Part shown: piece after piece, positions 12,204 through 23,690 of the stretch
Layout of the letters: the number at the start of each line of letters is the position of its first letter
Position numbering within the stretch: position 1 is the first letter of the stretch
Assembly (NCBI GenBank): GCA_021234535.1
Contig: CM037838.1
Location: forward strand, 19,971,009-20,035,008
Origin: Stichopus chloronotus
Lineage: Eukaryota; Echinodermata; Holothuroidea; Aspidochirotida; Stichopodidae
DNA: 64,000 bases
Direction of reading: 5' to 3'
Notes under the pieces: generated by a model
Told to the model about the DNA's origin: nothing
The model's database searches: none
The model's input: the letters and a program-made list of their open reading frames with translations, nothing else
Position numbers and translations under genes: made by a program

Positions 12204-15200
12204 TACCCATAGGTCTAGCTCTCCATCTTAGGTATTCATTTTACTGATTGCAGAGACTCAGATGTAAACTTTAAATAATTTTGCCAACTTTTTATCCAAT
12301 TCGATGGAGTGCACTTGTCAGTTTTACCTAGGGTCTAAACGTCAAACATAATCGCTATCAGGTTGCATTTAAGATAGAAAAAAGGAATGTCCAGAGGATC
12401 TGGTGCATACATCATGTTTTCATTGAACTTTGAACTAATTTGTCATTGTTTGGGAGGAAACCATTAATTCCGCAGTAAAATTTAGCACACTATAAAACCG
12501 GTAATTAGACCAAAGGAAATGGCCAAATTTACAAACTACAATGAACACAAGCTATTGTTTCTTTACATCAGAGTTTCGTTCTTTGGATCTTCCCGTCATG
12601 AGGTGGTCATGCTTCACATGAACAGGGCCATAGCGGTGGGGGGATATCATAATTCAGAAAAAGAGGAATAGAAGGACAGGTGAGGAGTTGAGATGGAAGT
12701 AGGAAGAAACAGGATTTAGAGAACAGGAAAGGGATTTGGGCAAGCAAAATATCCAACTATAAAGGCTGCACCTTTTCAAAGTACATTTCATAGTGGTTCA
12801 TCCATCAAATGTCTGAAAGTTGTCACTATCTACACCAAAATCTCACTGTATTATCGTCACTGCCACAAAATAATGGTAACCATGGCAATGCATTAAACAA
12901 AACAGTGTGTCTATACATCTGCATCTCTCAGGTCTCCGTGGTGTAGTAGCATCTTAGATACCTGAGCTTTCATAGCATGCTCTCTTTCAACTTTGGTTTA
13001 CCTTAAATGGTTCTGTGTGACAGTTCAGATGTAGCTGTTTGTGATACTTGCTCTTTGAGGTCAGGTGGTCCTTTCTCTATGTTCATGCGCAGAGGTTATC
13101 TCCTTGGCCAGTTCTATTTCCAAGTGGCAGTTGGGCCATACATTCAAATCTTCACCGCAGTCTGTTAGGTTGCATTCTTCGCTAAATTAAATTCTATTCA
13201 TGCCCATAGAGGTGAGACTTCTGTTTTTTCAGTAACAATGTAATGTCTTTCTCACCCGCCTCTTCCCTAATATTGCCTTCTTGAGCATGAAGATAAATAT
13301 TGTCTTAGTCTATGCACCACAACATCTTTTTCATGCATTTCTTCTTAGTTGATAATACATCAGAGTGCATGCCCAACATCGTCATTATCACCCATAAAGC
13401 TCACATACGTACTGTGTTGCTCGCCATGTGTCGTACCCGGATTTGCGTCTAGTCGAGTCGAACAAGGCCGGTGGTCACCTCTAGAATCTTCCTCTTGTTT
13501 GTCTTATAACCTCCATTCACATCCCTGTCTTCTCCACTGTGGATGTCAAAATACCGGGTTATGTTTTCCTTAAGTTACAACATCATTCACTGTGGTAACA
13601 ATGTACTGAACTGTCTTTACATCGACAGGTGGAATCGTAGTCCATGTGCAACAACGTGTAGACTGTCTCATTCAATGATATTTTTAAAAATGTCGGTCAA
13701 TGACTCTATTTCGCCAAAAGGAGGGCAGCTCCTACTTTTACCAGCAGTAATGCACAAGAATGTACCAGCAGTCGGTAGTTGTCAGTACTCGAAAGTGTGT
13801 GCCTTAATGCAGACAGGTTACTGTCAGGTCAGGTGTTTATGTGCTAGTATGTCTGTAGCAAAGGAAAGATGATGGAATTGCCAAGAGTATTAGTTGTGAA
13901 GTTTACCCAAAATTTGCTCGTTATTGCTGTATTCAGGTGGGTGGTCTTCATTGAGACACTCTATGCCAAAGAACTTGAAATAAAACACCACAGTTGCTTT
14001 GTAAAATACGACTGCGCAATGAACGTTGCCGACGGCAGGACCTCGAGAAAAATTTGGACAAAATCCAATCAGGCAAAGTTGCCCTCAATCAATGTCAAGA
14101 AACAGACTTTGCTTTCATTAGGTGGTCAACGTCTGTTACCCTTGTACTTTATGTATCTAAGGAGGACTTTACTGCTTGCACCTGCACTTTATATCCTTGA
14201 AGTCCATAGGCTATGACAATACACATTCTGAGGTGCACCATTCATGAGACTGTCCGTTTGAATCACAACACATGCATATTTAATAGTCAAAGTATATTTA
14301 CCTTGCAAGACACTTTCGCCTTTACCCAGTGCTTCATTCTTTGATGTCTTTCAGGAATTCTTTCCAAGTGACTGCAATGCAGTGGCTACATAAAAAAGAA
14401 GTGGGACATGTTTTCAGATACTGTTTCTTTTTGTTTTAGGCCAAGTTGAATATCTATCGATTGCGGACCTTTTTTTTTTTTTTTTAATGTGATAGATAAT
14501 TTTGTGAAAGGTCACAGAAGTTCAGAGAAAAAGTATAGTGTAAAGATTGGTAAAAGAATTTTTTTTTTGAATGATTGACTCCAATTTTATTTTGAAGATC
14601 TTTGAGGAGATGAACAGAATGAAAATTGCTAGTTTCTACATCTGCATTAAAGATGCAGATGTGACACCACATGAAAAATCATGACAAGTTGATATTAGTT
14701 GTGTGTGTTGAAGGCACTGAAGTGGTTTTGTCCTGATATAAAAAGAAATGGGACAGCACCCACGGGGTGGGAGGTAGGGCTGGGATATGATTTCAAAGAT
14801 AATAGAATAGGGTAGTTGTGAGAAAAGCTTGTAGTTCTTCAAATGAGGCCATAACTTTTGCAAATGTGCTCAGTTGAAAGTGACATGCCAATGAAAAGAA
14901 CACCAAAGGGAGAGGAAAAAGAACTTCACCTTTCTTTTGTGAAACAGAAAATCCTCCCTTAATACGGATGATCTTTTCAAGTGCTGCCCCCATCGTACGC
15001 AGGAATTGCAATTAGACTCATTTCTCGATTTACAGATGTTTTTCCCAAAAATTAATTTAGCGGTGAAGTCAAGTTTCCACTCATGCTCGATAGCAGATGC
15101 TTGCAGTAAAGATTATTCAGGGAAAGATAGGCCACAAGGAAATGTAAAATCACTCACAAACACCTGTCTTCATACTAAACAGGTGGGGCTTTATGAAGTT

Positions 15201-15707
15201 TTTTTTTTTTTTTTGTACAAATAAGGTTGTTGGTGAATCAACAAATTTGCTTTTTACTGAAGTGGTCCAACTTTTCTGCATTCTTTATCAATCTCATTCA
15301 TCAGGTTTCTTGTTTTTTCCTTGACAGGGTTCTCTAAGTACTCTTTTTATTTCTCTCTTTTTCACATGTTTGGTTTATAGCAGGATTAGACTTTTATATC
15401 AAATTGCATCAATCTTAATATATTTATTCTTTTTTTTCTCTTATTTTTTTTTTTGGAAAATTGGTCTGGAAAATTGTTCAAAAAGTTTCTTTTACAATAA
15501 TGTAATTTTGTACAGTTTTGATGATAATTATAATAAATTTTAGATGATCATTTCTTGGAAGAAACTGATCATTAAATTGAGCATGTTTGTCTGCCTTCTA
15601 TTTTCCGTGGTTTCACTTTTGATGTCATTGTTCTGCAGAGAAAAACGTGGACTGTTGAGTAGTGACTAACATAAAATAAATAAAACCAGAAAGTCAAATG
15701 ACTTAGT
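12204..15707. other. Intergenic, no gene recognised
   Basis: About 3.5 kb between the SLC27A 3' end and the tandem-repeat element. Open frames of 60-120 codons on either strand lack family motifs and plausible splice structure. Poly(T) runs occur near 14470, 14560 and 15200. Confidence 0.5.
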
Positions 15708-16691
15708 GATTCCTTGCCGATATCTACTTTTTTCATACAAACACAATCACTTACCAACAAAAGCAACTCAGTGGAGAAGGGAAGGGAACATGTCAAAATG
15801 AAAAACACCAGAAAGCCAAAAGGCTTTGTGAATCCTTGCAACATGGTTATATTACAACAAACATGAATTATCCACATGACAAGTTTGAGAGCAGTTTGAC
15901 CTCTCATGACCTTAAATGACCTTTGATCTCCACCCAAAAACAATAAGGATCATCTACTCACTATGACCAACCAACACACCACGTATGACATCAGTCACAG
16001 TTACCCTTCTAGAGATGTTGTGTTTACAAGGTTTTCACAGTTTGATCTTTGGTGACCTCAAATGACCTTTGACCTCCACCAAAAACAATAGGGATCATCT
16101 ACTTAATATGACCAACCCACACATCAAGTATGACATCAGTCACAGTTACCCTTGTAGAGATATTGTACTTACAAGGTTTTTACAGTTTGACCTCTCATGA
16201 CCTCAAATGACCTTTGACCTCCACCAAAACAATAGGGATCATCTACTTAATATGACCAACCCACACACCAAGTATGACGACAGCCACAGTTACCCTTCAG
16301 GAGATATTGTGTTTACAAGGTTTTTACCATTTGACCTCTGGTGACCTCAAATGACCTTTGACCTCCACCACAAACAATAGGGATCATCTACTCAATATGA
16401 CCAACCAACATGCCTTGTATGACATCAGTCACAGTTACCAGTCTTGAGATATTGTGTTTACAAGGTTTTCACATTTTGATCCTCTGGTGACCTCAAATGA
16501 CCTTTGACCTCCACCAAAAACAATAGGGATCATCTACTCACTATGACCAACCCACACACCAAGTATGAGATCATTCATGGTTACCCGTCTTTAGATATCG
16601 TGTTTACAAGCAGCATCACACACACGCGCACATACACACGCACACACGACATCACCATCGCATAGATTCCTTTGGCCTTCGGCAAGGAATC
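15708..16691. mobile_element. Helitron/HINE-like element carrying ~145-bp tandem units
   Basis: Five units begin near 15892, 16038, 16182, 16326 and 16471. Each contains 'caaatgacctttgacctcca', then 'atagggatcatctact', 'tatgaccaacc', 'cagtcacagttaccc' and 'gtttacaagg'. The array is followed by a CACACG-rich microsatellite (16616-16650) and a hairpin with GATTCCTT/AAGGAATC arms (16664-16691). The 13-mer ending that hairpin, TCGGCAAGGAATC, has its reverse complement at 15708-15720. Central tandem units, a microsatellite and a 3' hairpin are the layout of non-autonomous Helitron relatives such as DINE or HINE. That class assignment is inference. Related degenerate copies lie at 27228-27475 and 61515-61992. 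Confidence 0.6.
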
Positions 16692-16693
16692 AA

Positions 16694-16985
16694 AAAACTG
16701 GATCAGTGTAGAACACCACAGATTGGATCAATATTTCCCATCAAAGACAAAGACTATTCTTGACATCAAAGACTGAATAAAAAATGAACACCAAAGAGTG
16801 GACCAAGCTTGACATCAAAAACCGGATCAAAGCTGAAATGGCAGGCTGGATCAATGGCTCAACATAAAAAACTGGATCAATGCTGAACATCAAAGACTAG
16901 ACCAACTTTGATATCAAAGACTGGATCAGTGTTTAATACTGAAGACTGGATCAGTGCTGAACTGAACATCAAAGACTGAATCAGT
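16694..16985. repeat. Minisatellite with ~25-28-bp unit (catcaaagactggatcagtg)
   Basis: About ten irregular copies of a unit like 'catcaaagactggatcagtg' plus 'ctgaa'. They start immediately after the hairpin end of the preceding mobile element, so they may be part of it or have expanded at its edge. Confidence 0.7.
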
Positions 16986-19163
16986 GAAGCTAAAAATAGT
17001 TGTCTCCAAACCTCACTATATGACTTCTGTTATGAACGATGTTATGATTGTAAATCTCACTGTTACAAGAAGCTTAATGAGAAAAGAAAATTTTCCATTT
17101 GGGCCATTTTCTTGTCTCTCATGTATTCAGTTAACATGATTGCTGTTGATGACAGGAATCAAAAGTGAAGAAGTTAGCACAGCTTGACACTTAAAGTGAG
17201 TGAGAATTCCCCAATGTGATACAGAGTAAAAAGGCTGTACCTTTCAATGTTGTTGCCTCCTAATTTGATAAGGAACACACAACTATTTTGATGTCAGTAT
17301 GTCAGAGGCAAAGATGTTGGTTGTGTGAGGATAAATGAACAAATCATGTAACTTTTCTGTGAATGAAGGATACTGTAAAGTGAATCACAAGGACTTCTTC
17401 TGTTCGATAACTTGGTCCAATGTCAAATGAACCATGAGATCCCTTGGAGGTGCCTTTCAAATACTGGGATTGCAAGTGACCTTGAACAACCAGAGCTAGA
17501 TTAACCAATAACCTAACCAATCTATAGTTAGGTGGCCCTGACGAAATTGTAGAAAACTGAGATACAGACATATGTATATTTCTACATTTACACACAGCTA
17601 AAATTTTCATGGTGTCACCCATTGTGGACACAGTAGGTAGCGGGCCTGACACCATCTTAATCTGGCCCGGCAAATCACCTTTGACCTACACAAAAAAAAA
17701 CATGATTCTTTTAGTGCATGCGGTACCGTTACCCATACAGTACAGTACATACTCCATTAGCTCAATTTAAGCTTTCCTTCTTGAGATTTCTGTTTCAGGC
17801 GGGGGGGGGGGGGGAGGACTTGCAAGCAGGTTCATCAAAACCAAAATGTTAACCTCCACTTCAAACTCACTGCTTTTCATAATCTGACTTGAGAGACTGA
17901 TAGAAAATAAAAACATGAAGGGTGCATGGTAGTAAACACTGTATTCATGAGGTTGACATGACACCAATGACGCATATGTCATTAGTTCACCTACTGCACT
18001 AGCTCTGCCATTGTACCATATTAATGAGCCTGTCAATATGGACACTTGCTGTATCAAGAACTTGCCATTAACTTCAAGTGAAAATTATCAGCACAATTAA
18101 GCCATCATCTGATATATGTCGAAAAACAAGTGAGGTAACCTAGGGTGGCTGAGCGTACTGTACCACCAGAAGATAGATGTAAAAAGAACAGAGCTTGAAA
18201 ATATTACATCATTGAAAAAATGCAGCTAATTAAACCACTCACAAATTTTGGACACGTCAAAACTTAAGTGTATAATGCCATCTTCAACTTTCAACCATAC
18301 CAATGTCTCTCCCCCCCCCCCCCCCCCTCCTTATCATGCTTACAGTTTCATTTGCTTGACAAGTTGCAAGACGGTGGTGACAAATCGTCTTTCCACAAAA
18401 ACTTTTTCAAAATTTTGTCTTGCTTACCCATTATTTTTGTGTGCAAATGCATCTGCCATCCCCAATGTAATGGCCCACTGATAGCAAATTGAGGTGCACA
18501 AAGCTGACACTGAGGAGATCGCATAATTTGGGATTCTTATGTTTTTGAAAGTATTATAAAGCAAATATTTACCTTGTCATTACATTGCACTACACTGAAT
18601 ACAAAATTGGAAAGCTACTGTCATAGCTACTGTCATTCCTTGCACAGGAGTCATTCAGACAGATGACAAGCTTTATCATTTTCAAAAAATTCAAACTGTC
18701 AAAAAGCACCAACCTCTCAATCTAAAAATAAAAAATGATCACCACCATCACACACGAACAAACGAATACATCGTTAGGGTAAACTTCCCGGTTATCGATG
18801 ATATGGCAGACAGCATGGTATCCCTTGGCACCAAATTCGATATCAAATTGACTGATCCCTTCAGGTAAGTCTACGGTTAGACCCATGCATTGTTCGAGTG
18901 AAGGGCTAAATCACTGGTGACATAATGGGCTTGTAATCTCACCAATGTGATTCCGACATTAGTTATTCTTGATTATTGGGATCTGCTTTTACTGTCATTG
19001 GTTATTTTAACCTCTGGATCACTTGATCACATCCTGATCCCTACTTAAAATGCTGTGACACATGGTGAATATTCACTACATGGAAAACATTCAATACATG
19101 GTGAATATTCAATACATGGAGAGTATATCCCTGATCAAATGAATTTCTCTCTGACATTGAAAC
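16986..19163. other. Intergenic, no gene recognised; includes G14 and C17 tracts
   Basis: No exon could be supported. The stretch has a run of 14 G at 17801-17814 and 17 C at 18311-18327. A short 'cacctttgacctac' motif near 17669 resembles a fragment of the dispersed 145-bp repeat. A roughly 19-bp repeat (tacatggtgaatattcaa) occurs about four times at 19063-19122. Confidence 0.5.
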
Positions 19164-19169
19164 TTTATT
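19164..19169 (-). promoter_or_regulatory. Candidate poly(A) signal for C12orf57
   Basis: AATAAA on the - strand about 194 nt after the C12orf57 stop codon. This position is reasonable for a short 3' UTR. Confidence 0.5.
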
Positions 19170-19362
19170 GAACATGACCACTGCATGTTTTTTTAAATAA
19201 CACATATCAAATTTGATTGCACACACTCAGCTTCCCTAGAAGGATGTTTTCCGCCGAAGACAAACTGTGGGAAAGGACGAGGTACTCCAAAAGTGGACAA
19301 GAGACAACAGATCACCCATCACTTGGCAAGTCTATGGCGAGTCTGTTCATCAAGGAGACCCC

Positions 19363-22300
19363 TCAGGGGGTCTGAGGGGGTGCCATCGTAGGGTGGGGTG
19401 GAAGGAAGTTTGACTTGAGCCTCAAGGCCAGCTGAGCGACCTCTGGATCCTGGCCCTCGTACTGACGGACTGTCTGCACAAATTTGATGGCATCTGTGGG
19501 ATGCAGAATAACTGATTGTAAATGACAAAGTAAGGGATGGAAAGGAAAACAGTTACAATTGGGCTAAAAAAACTATCAAAGAATACATAAAACATTGTTA
19601 CCTGAAAATTGTTCAAATTGTTAACGCAACAGAGGATATTAATTATGTACCATTGTACAAATATTTTCTCTCTTAGACTGATTGCAACTCCCTTTCTATT
19701 ACGTTACTGCGGTACTACAGTGAGAACCTTCAGTGCAGTACGCACTAGGTCATTACATTTGTAACACATTTGGCTTAAACAGAGACGACATAAGTTCATG
19801 CCCTCTCAAGTTGTTGTTTTTGTTTGCTACGCTTTTGTTTGTTGGACTGATGAGTAAAATTCCGCTTACCTCTTACGATTTTGGTCACAAGTGAAATGAA
19901 GAGTTGCTATTTAAAATTAGCAAAGACAACAATTGAACATCTAAAATTCTTTCCAATTCCATGTTCAGTAATCTCTTCATGTATATCAGATATCAATCTA
20001 TGACCAATGAGAGATATGATGAGCAAACCTACAGAGCTACAAGGAACCTTCACATACATGTTGGCATCAACAAAATCACATTCTCTCAACACTACTTAAA
20101 AATTGTGTGCAGTTTTTAACGCTCTCTGAACTGACCATATATCTCTTTAATTGCCCATGTATCACTTTAATTATTGCCCACATATTAAATCAATTCACCA
20201 CATATCAATTTAATTGACTATGTAAATACCACTTTTATTGCCCACATATTATTTTCAGTGCTCACAGTCAGTACATATCACTTTCATTGCCTTATTTACT
20301 GTTTTACTGTACTTCCACAATATCTCGATTTCCTGCTCCACCTTTAAATTACATATATCTTAATCTTTATTCCCCTACAGAGGAAATTATCAAAAAAGAT
20401 TGCGTCACACACCCTCTCCTTCCGATCCAAAACCGTGTTTCTGGATGACGTCTTGCTGTATCTTGGTGACCAATGGGAAGACATGGTGCATCATTTTCAT
20501 CATATCGTTACCAGCGACCTTCCTTGCATCGTCTAGTTTTTCCTTATTGGAAGGCGCTAGAAGGGCATCTAAAATATCTGTTAAGGCAGCTAAGAAGGTA
20601 CATAAAAAAAAAAGAAAAGCAGTATTTCACTGAAAACAGTCTCAGCATGATTTTTCTATAGGCTACTGTCAGCTTTATAATGTGCACAGCTCCTGACCGA
20701 TTAAATAGCGTAACCCCCACAAACAAATTTTCACAAAATTTTCTCGGCAAAATGGGATAATTTGTTTGAAGTCAGTGATGTGGACAGTAGATGTTTCTCT
20801 TTCAAGTTTCAACTTAAATCATCAATGTGGGTCATTTCACACTCACAGTACTGGGATACAAAAGTGTGAACATAGATGATGAGAAGTTCCTCCAAAATAC
20901 AATTTTTGTTGCTCAGTAGTATTTACTTTAGTCTGATTGGTAGTCTCATTTTTTTCTGAGATTTAGAAGATAATATTTTACATCTATTATCAATTTTAGA
21001 GAGGCACAGTAAGTGTACTTGAGTAACATGAGTAGTAAGGACAGGCATGTGAACTCTTTGCTGCAGAAATCTTTGAATACGAAAATAAGTTCACAAGTTC
21101 ATTCCGAACAACAAACACATTTTTAACTGAAATTCTACCACATGTAGAATGGACTAAATGGGAGATTTATGGTAATGTACACTATGTGATGAGGACGGAC
21201 ATGTCTGTCCTTGTTATGTGTGTAGCCATTCTATATTTTCAACTCATTAAGTATTTAAAATGACCAAATGCTCATAAAAGTTAACCAAGTTTTGCTCATT
21301 TCCGAGATGTAAACTAATGGAATCTGAATGTATCTATAGTAAGCCAATGTCCCCATGTATTTCTACAGCATTAATAGCATTGATACAACTTACAGCAGGT
21401 CATGGTAACGTATTTACAACATCGAGTACACATCACCTGCAAGGCCCGCATAACATTATTTGAACAAATACTGTATATCCAGGAAACCAGTTACAAATAT
21501 ATGGCAATATGGAAACTGGTGTAGCTTTAATTCACTGGCAGTTCTCTGGAAATTTGTGTCCAAAAGGCCTGTAAACATGATATGCCACTATCATACAGGA
21601 CAGACATGTCACATGACACATACACTACTGTACATCATGGTTTGTGCATAATCATTTTTTGAAATGAATACAGTATTTAAAGAAGCATATAATTTGGAAA
21701 AATAATGAAAATTTCATGCTGCAGGTTGGGGGCATGTGGGGTGGAGGGGGTGGCTTTTTAGTCAAGTTGAAAATACTGCCAATTCGACCAAATCTCAGTT
21801 CAACCAACCTGTTTGGTCAATTTAACCAACTCACTTGGTCGATAAGACCATCCTATTTGGTCACTTTACCAACTCAGGTTATATGGAAAATAATGATCAA
21901 AGTTCTACCTACAGTATGTGATCTATCATAATAGGAACACAGTATCGCTATGCACAAGATCATTCCACTGTGACTCCACGATTTTAAGAAAGTATTAATC
22001 CACAATTGACCTTGGTATTCTGCAGTTACTCCACTCAGAAAACAACTTTTTTTTACATTGTGGTATTCTATGCCACTTTCCAAGTACAGAAGTAATAAAT
22101 CCTGCAGTTGTTGCATTGGTGATGATAGCATTAAATTGTAAAATATAAACAGTAATGGTGCAACTGCGAAAGAAAAAGTGCAAAAATGACGTGCTTCTTC
22201 CAAAAGTGATTTCAGTAGTACTCAAAATTGCATTCAAAATCATTGCTGAAAGGACTATAATTTTAGCCTGATGAGGAAGACCCTGTCCCAAGCGGAGGCA

Positions 22301-23074
22301 TGGTCGCGGTGCCACAGTGAGGAAAGACACAAGATTATGACGTCATGTTACAGTAAATGATTGTTGAAATTTGATCATTTTAGGTTGATGAGGAAGACTG
22401 TGTCCCAAGCGGAGGCACAGGTCACGATGACACAGTGAGGAAGTCACATGATTACAATGTTGATCATAATGTATGTATTGAAAGGGCTTTTTGAGTATGT
22501 TATTATGATGACATATCTTAAGCAGAGCTGCGGAGGCACGGTCGCTACCGTGCCTCCAGTTCCACAGTGGAAACCGTTTGGGCCATTGTATTCTGCAGTT
22601 GTACCTTCTGAGTGTATGGATAAATATGGTATATTTGTTCACTAAAACTGGACCAATAAGGTTGGTTGAAATGACCAGCAAGGCTGGTCAAAGATTTCCT
22701 CCTAGAAATAGAACACTAGGCCTAGGCTAGTTGAAAAGACCGATTGTTGAATTGTCCTGCTGAGACTGAGAGCAGACGCAGATCTATGACTTTCATTCCC
22801 TTGACATTGTCTATAAATTTTGCAACTAATTGATCATGCGGATGATACGGTTAGCAAATGCAGTCTTGGCCTAAACTTATTCCATGGCAAGTTAGGCAAA
22901 TTTGTAAATTGTAGTGTAGGCTATACTCAGAACGTTAATGTAGCCGGCAACAACATAGGCCTTGAAACACTATGTTAGCTAGTAAAAAGTAGCACTCGCA
23001 GTGATCAGAATGATTTCGTTAGGCCTACCTTTAGTTTCCTCTAGAGAAAGCTTCGGTTCAGTATTGCCTGACAT
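19363..23074 (-). CDS. C12orf57: Protein C10 (C12orf57) orthologue, complete
   Basis: Three exons on the - strand: 23074-23029 (ATG), 20589-20413, 19493-19363 (TGA). Phases 1 and 1 join cleanly, giving 117 codons; the human protein has 126. The start is well supported: the exon reads MSGNTEPKLSLEETK, aligning with the LSAEQAK segment near the human N-terminus. Exon 2 carries the helical core, with NDMMKMM and FPLVTKIQQDVI followed by GFGSEGE. Exon 3 carries VRQYEGQDPEVAQLALRLK and the short FLPP motif before a proline-rich tail. The family is small, single-domain and conserved in animals. Human loss causes a brain and eye developmental syndrome, but its biochemical role is poorly defined. Introns are about 2.4 and 0.9 kb. 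The first donor is GTAGGC and the second GTGTGT, both acceptable but not ideal. Confidence 0.93.
20135..20290. repeat. Short degenerate tandem repeat (attgcccacatatcactttaa type)
   Basis: About five irregular copies of 'attgcccacatatcacttt' or variants, roughly 25-35 bp apart, in the last intron of C12orf57. No coding or regulatory meaning is evident. Confidence 0.5.
22262..22450. repeat. Direct duplication with 'cccaagcggaggca' core
   Basis: Two copies about 120 bp apart (from about 22266 and 22384) share 'gatgaggaagac', 'tgtcccaagcggaggca' and 'cacagtgaggaa'. They sit in the first intron of C12orf57. A further 'cggaggcacggtc' occurs at 22531, within the palindrome listed separately. Confidence 0.7.
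22532..22557. repeat. Perfect 10-bp palindrome arms around a 6-nt loop
   Basis: GGAGGCACGG at 22532-22541 and its exact reverse complement at 22548-22557 flank TCGCTA. The motif matches the core of the neighbouring duplicated repeat (22262-22450), so it is probably a terminal or subterminal piece of the same mobile family. Confidence 0.7.
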
Positions 23075-23265
23075 TTTATGACTGGTTTGTTTTATTTTGT
23101 ATCATGATTAATACATGCACGACAAAACCACAGATGCGTGGAATTACAGACTAGTTAGGCAAGCCCCGTAATCCCGATCGACACGAAACTTGAGTATAGG
23201 AAGTCACACAGTCAAATACAATGCATACCGGTTTCGCTACATTCATCCTTCGCTGATGATATACG

Positions 23266-23309
23266 GAGCCATTGAAGGACATACAGAACTAGATGTCCTT
23301 CAATGGCTC
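23266..23309. repeat. Perfect 17-bp hairpin upstream of C12orf57
   Basis: Arms at 23266-23282 and 23293-23309 are exact reverse complements (gagccattgaaggacat) around a 10-nt loop. It lies about 190 bp 5' of the C12orf57 start codon, so in its promoter or 5' UTR. It could be a MITE remnant or a structured leader; the stem is short for a microRNA precursor. Confidence 0.75.
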
Positions 23310-23354
23310 GATATGAGGAATCAGTGTATTCTTAGGATTAGATGAAATAGCCTA

Positions 23355-23690
23355 TGAACAGATCTCGAGATAATCTTCAAGAGATAATGAATTGCCTCGA
23401 GAAAATAATTTATCTCCAGACAATCTTCAGACTGATAATTACCTCTAATCCAAAGATTAAAGATTACGAGACAATTATCACGAGATAATACATCATCTCG
23501 ATTTCGATTACAAGGCAATTCTCTCGAGATAATGAGTTACATTATGTCCTGATCATAGAATCATCGGGATAATTTTTAATCCCGAGATAATGATCTCATC
23601 ACTGGATGATCAGGCTACATGGAGATAATTATCTCTGGAAAATGTATCACCTCGAAAATAAATTATCTCGAAATGTTTGCGTTATTTCGA
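23355..23690. repeat. Cluster of palindromic CGAGATAATTATCTCG-type motifs
   Basis: The motif 'gagataat' and its complement 'attatctc', often joined through CTCGAG, recur more than ten times in about 340 bp in both orientations. The stretch lies 5' of C12orf57. No transposon ends could be defined. Confidence 0.65.

Noticed and set aside
13349..14216. Several overlapping + strand frames of 70-115 codons
   Set aside because: No motif, no codon pattern or splice sites, and all start at arbitrary ATGs in intergenic DNA.
15892..16610. Regularly spaced repeats considered as a CRISPR array
   Set aside because: Unit is about 145 bp without unique spacers, in an intron-rich animal genome.
17344..17673. 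109-codon open frame on the - strand
   Set aside because: No family motif; partly overlaps sequence resembling the dispersed repeat.
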